Below, in pieces: positions 62,202-64,000 of a stretch of DNA of 64,000 nt. Every line of letters starts with the position of its first letter. The first letter of the stretch is position 1. This DNA comes from Curtobacterium oceanosedimentum (GTDB taxonomy: Bacteria; Actinomycetota; Actinomycetes; Actinomycetales; Microbacteriaceae): assembly GCF_020297365.1 (NCBI RefSeq), contig NZ_JAIXIG010000021.1, forward strand, positions 1 to 64,000, in the 5' to 3' direction. The notes under the pieces were generated by a model, which searched no databases, was not told the origin of the DNA, and worked only from the letters and a program-made list of their open reading frames with translations. A program made the translations under genes and the position numbers.

Positions 62202-62971
62202 CGGCCGTCGTCCCCGGTCTGGAGGCCCGTCCCGCGTCCGTCGCGGTCCTCGCCGCCGCCGTCGGGTCGCCGGACGACGCCGCGACGGTGGCGACGGCGC
62301 TCGCCGCGACCGTCGCCGACGTGCCGCCGGTGGCGCGGGAGACCCTCCTGGTCGCCGCGCTCCGCGCCGCCGCGCCGGGCAACGCCGCCGCCCTGGAGGC
62401 CCGCGGGCTCCCGCGGGCGCTGGCGGAGGGGACCGTCGCCGACGTCGAGCGCAAGCTGGCACGGTACGGGCTGGACGGGGCCGGACTCGACTGGCTCGTC
62501 GCGGTGGTGACCGGCCGCGTGGTCGCGGTGGGGCGCCTCCAGTTCGAGGTCGGCGACCACCTGGCGGACGGCACACCGGCCTGGCACGTGCACGTGCCCG
62601 AGGGCGGGCCGCTCGACCCCGCGGCCTGCGACCTCGCCTTCGCGACGGCACCCGAGGTGCTCCGCCGACTCGCCCCGGAGCACGCCGCCCGGTGGTGGCA
62701 GTGCCGGTCGTGGATGCTCGACCCCGGGCTGCCGGCCGTCCTGGGGCCGGACGCGAACCTCGTGCGGTTCGCCCGCCGGTTCCGTCTCACACCGCCCGGA
62801 CCGCACGACGGCACCGAGGGGGACGCCAGTGCGGCGAAGTTCGTGTTCGGGGTCCCGCTGGCGACGGCCCGTTCGTCGGCGCCGGCCGGACGACTCCGCA
62901 CGGCCGTGCTCGACCGGTGGGCTCGCGGCGGGGCGTGGACCGAACGGACCGGCACGGCTCCCGTCGCCTGA
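62198..62971 (+). CDS. Putative acyltransferase-domain protein (GNAT-like)
   Basis: A 257-residue protein coupled to the permease gene (GTGA). The first 90 residues are helical; VVAVGRLQFEVGDHL and PAWHVHVPEGGPLDPAACDLAFATAPEVLRRLAPEHAARWWQCRSWMLDPGLPAVL follow. This pattern matches proteins named acyltransferase-domain/DUF5596-like that occur beside sugar hydrolases and transporters. I am moderately sure of the family and not of activity. It could acetylate the imported amino sugar. Confidence 0.6.
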   Translation: MTAVVPGLEARPASVAVLAAAVGSPDDAATVATALAATVADVPPVARETLLVAALRAAAPGNAAALEARGLPRALAEGTVADVERKLARYGLDGAGLDWLVAVVTGRVVAVGRLQFEVGDHLADGTPAWHVHVPEGGPLDPAACDLAFATAPEVLRRLAPEHAARWWQCRSWMLDPGLPAVLGPDANLVRFARRFRLTPPGPHDGTEGDASAAKFVFGVPLATARSSAPAGRLRTAVLDRWARGGAWTERTGTAPVA

Positions 62972-62991
62972 CCCGCGCAGCCCCGGCCGCG

Positions 62992-62997
62992 TACCGT
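62992..62997 (+). promoter_or_regulatory. Leaderless-type -10 (TACCGT)
   Basis: TACCGT ends 7 nt before the ATG at 63005. Confidence 0.55.
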
Positions 62998-63004
62998 GCA
63001 CGGC

Positions 63005-63199
63005 ATGACGAAGCCCGACCACGACCACCTGGACGACGGTGTCGACATGACGTTCGAGGAACGCCGGCAGGACACGTTCCGCCGCATGTCCGGTTCCGAC
63101 GAGCACGACGCCGACCCGCGGGTCGAGGTGTCCCGTGCCGAGGACGGCGACGTCCGCATCGACGTCGCCGACACCGCCGCGGTCCGACCCGGCGAGTGA
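63005..63199 (+). CDS. Small acidic hypothetical protein
   Basis: A 64-residue acidic protein (DHDHLDDGVDMTFEERRQDTFRRM, then many Asp/Glu). No motif recognised and no membrane segment. TACCGT 7 nt upstream and a hairpin downstream argue that it is a real transcription unit. A GTG at 62996 is in frame but lies inside the -10. Confidence 0.6.
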   Translation: MTKPDHDHLDDGVDMTFEERRQDTFRRMSGSDEHDADPRVEVSRAEDGDVRIDVADTAAVRPGE

Positions 63200-63202
63200 C
63201 CT

Positions 63203-63234
63203 CCCACCGACCCCGGTCCGCCAGGGTCGGTGGG
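63203..63234. terminator. Hairpin terminator
   Basis: CCCACCGACCC (63203-63213) pairs exactly with GGGTCGGTGGG (63224-63234), 4 nt after the small acidic gene. Confidence 0.65.
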
Positions 63235-63252
63235 GCACGGCATGATCGTGTC

Positions 63253-64000
63253 GTGCACCTCGTCCTGCGCCGTGTCGACGGCGGCGTCCTCGCGACGCCC
63301 CTGACCGACGCGGGGGCCGCCGGGGGCGAGCCGGTCCGCCTGGACGAGCCGGGCCTCCCGGCCTTCGTCGCGGCCCACGACGCACCGGGCGTGCGCTGGG
63401 TGTGGGACGACACCACACGCTGGTACCCGGCCGTGCTCGCCGCGGGCGGACGGGTCGGTCGCTGTGTCGACCTGCGGCTCGGCCGTCGCGTCCTGCGCAG
63501 CGCGCTCGCCGCGCGCGGTTCCGCGCTGGCCGGGGCGCCGGCCGACGCCCTCGACGCACCCGTGGCGGAGGCCCGGGTCGTCCGGCCGACGCAGGCGCAG
63601 CTCTTCGACGACGCCCTGTTCACCGCCTCGGTGCCGGACGACGAGGTCGATCCGGTCGCCGAGTTCCGCGCGCAGCTCGCCGCCGTCGCCGGTTCGAACG
63701 CTCCCGGTGCGCTGCGGCTCCTGCTCACCGCCGAGTCGGCCGGCGCGCTCGTCGCGGCCGAGATCCTGCACGCCGGGCTGCCGTGGCGTGCCGACGTGCA
63801 CGAGCGCCTGCTCGAGGACGCCCTCGGGCCGCGCGTGCCGTACGGCGTCCGGCCCCGACGCCTCGAGGAGATCGCCGCCGTCGTGCGCGACCGCCTCGGC
63901 GACCCGGGGCTGAACCCGGACTCGCCCGCCGACGTCCTGAAGGCACTCCGCCGTACCGGCCTGATGGTCACGAGCACGCGGAAGTGGGAGCTGCAGGAGA
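63253..64000 (+). CDS. Bifunctional 3'-5' exonuclease/DNA polymerase, 5' part
   Basis: The first 249 residues of an actinobacterial family-A polymerase-like protein, cut by the window end. MHLVLRRVDGGVLATPLTD, GVRWVWDDTTRWYPAVLAAGGRVGRCVDLRLGRRVL (degenerate exonuclease-like part), then LRLLLTAESAGALVAAEILHAGLPWRADVHERLLEDALGPR and LNPDSPADVLKALRRTGL fit the family. The polymerase motifs would lie beyond the window. GTG start; CATGAT lies 6 nt upstream. Confidence 0.8.
   Translation, partial: MHLVLRRVDGGVLATPLTDAGAAGGEPVRLDEPGLPAFVAAHDAPGVRWVWDDTTRWYPAVLAAGGRVGRCVDLRLGRRVLRSALAARGSALAGAPADALDAPVAEARVVRPTQAQLFDDALFTASVPDDEVDPVAEFRAQLAAVAGSNAPGALRLLLTAESAGALVAAEILHAGLPWRADVHERLLEDALGPRVPYGVRPRRLEEIAAVVRDRLGDPGLNPDSPADVLKALRRTGLMVTSTRKWELQE

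Overview
The window is 64 kb of very GC-rich DNA with strong third-position G/C bias, dense short operons, four-base ATGA/GTGA stop-start overlaps and many starts without a Shine-Dalgarno sequence. This and the gene families (monomeric NADP-isocitrate dehydrogenase, DUF3817, DUF4126, DUF4190, DUF6766, an actinobacterial exonuclease/polymerase) point to an actinomycete, probably Microbacteriaceae and perhaps Curtobacterium. The genus is inference. It reads as chromosome: I see no tRNA, rRNA, insertion sequence, integrase, phage module or CRISPR array, and no gene-free gap over 300 bases.

0-5 kb: a SipW-type signal peptidase coupled to a secreted LamG protein, the manganese exporter mntP, small membrane proteins, an SDR and a duplicated DUF6766 protein. 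5-16.6 kb: a two-component system, a MerR regulator divergent from an SDR, a secreted metzincin protease, further SDR and NAD-binding enzymes, an MFS exporter, an XRE/MmyB-type regulator and a PQQ-type sugar dehydrogenase lipoprotein. 16.7-21 kb: an FtsX-type permease and ATPase under a PadR regulator with its own double-palindrome operator. 21-30 kb: two aldo/keto reductases, YdeI-like and thioesterase proteins, an EF-G-binding FBP protein behind a 16-residue leader ORF, a methyltransferase, a second XRE regulator, a CBS/CorC-type membrane protein and an M23 peptidase with a histone-like tail.

30-48.3 kb: icd, DUF3817 and DUF4832 proteins, a ThuA-like protein coupled to a GAF/degenerate-phosphatase protein, a phosphotransferase-like kinase, a four-gene osmoprotectant ABC operon, a MacB-type ABC pair, and a FAD oxidoreductase/SRPBCC pair. 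48.4-51.7 kb: a shikimate dehydrogenase-like gene, a quinone oxidoreductase-like gene and sdaA.

51.8-63 kb forms the clearest physiological unit, an amino-sugar locus that best fits N-acetylgalactosamine. On the minus strand five fully coupled genes encode a SIS-domain deaminase/isomerase, a ROK kinase, NagA-type deacetylase, a PfkB kinase and a class II aldolase, which together can take the sugar to triose phosphates by the tagatose route. On the plus strand are a DeoR regulator, a Gfo/Idh oxidoreductase behind a leader ORF, a binding-protein ABC importer and an acyltransferase-like protein. A shared ATGACGTTT motif lies upstream of both arms. The window ends inside an exonuclease/DNA-polymerase gene.

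Three genome-scale patterns recur: (1) a TANNNT hexamer 6-7 nt before start codons of genes lacking a Shine-Dalgarno, the signature of leaderless transcription; (2) a family of about twelve GGGAGGC/GCCTCCC palindromes at gene ends; and (3) a 51-bp hairpin with identical 20-nt arms found twice.
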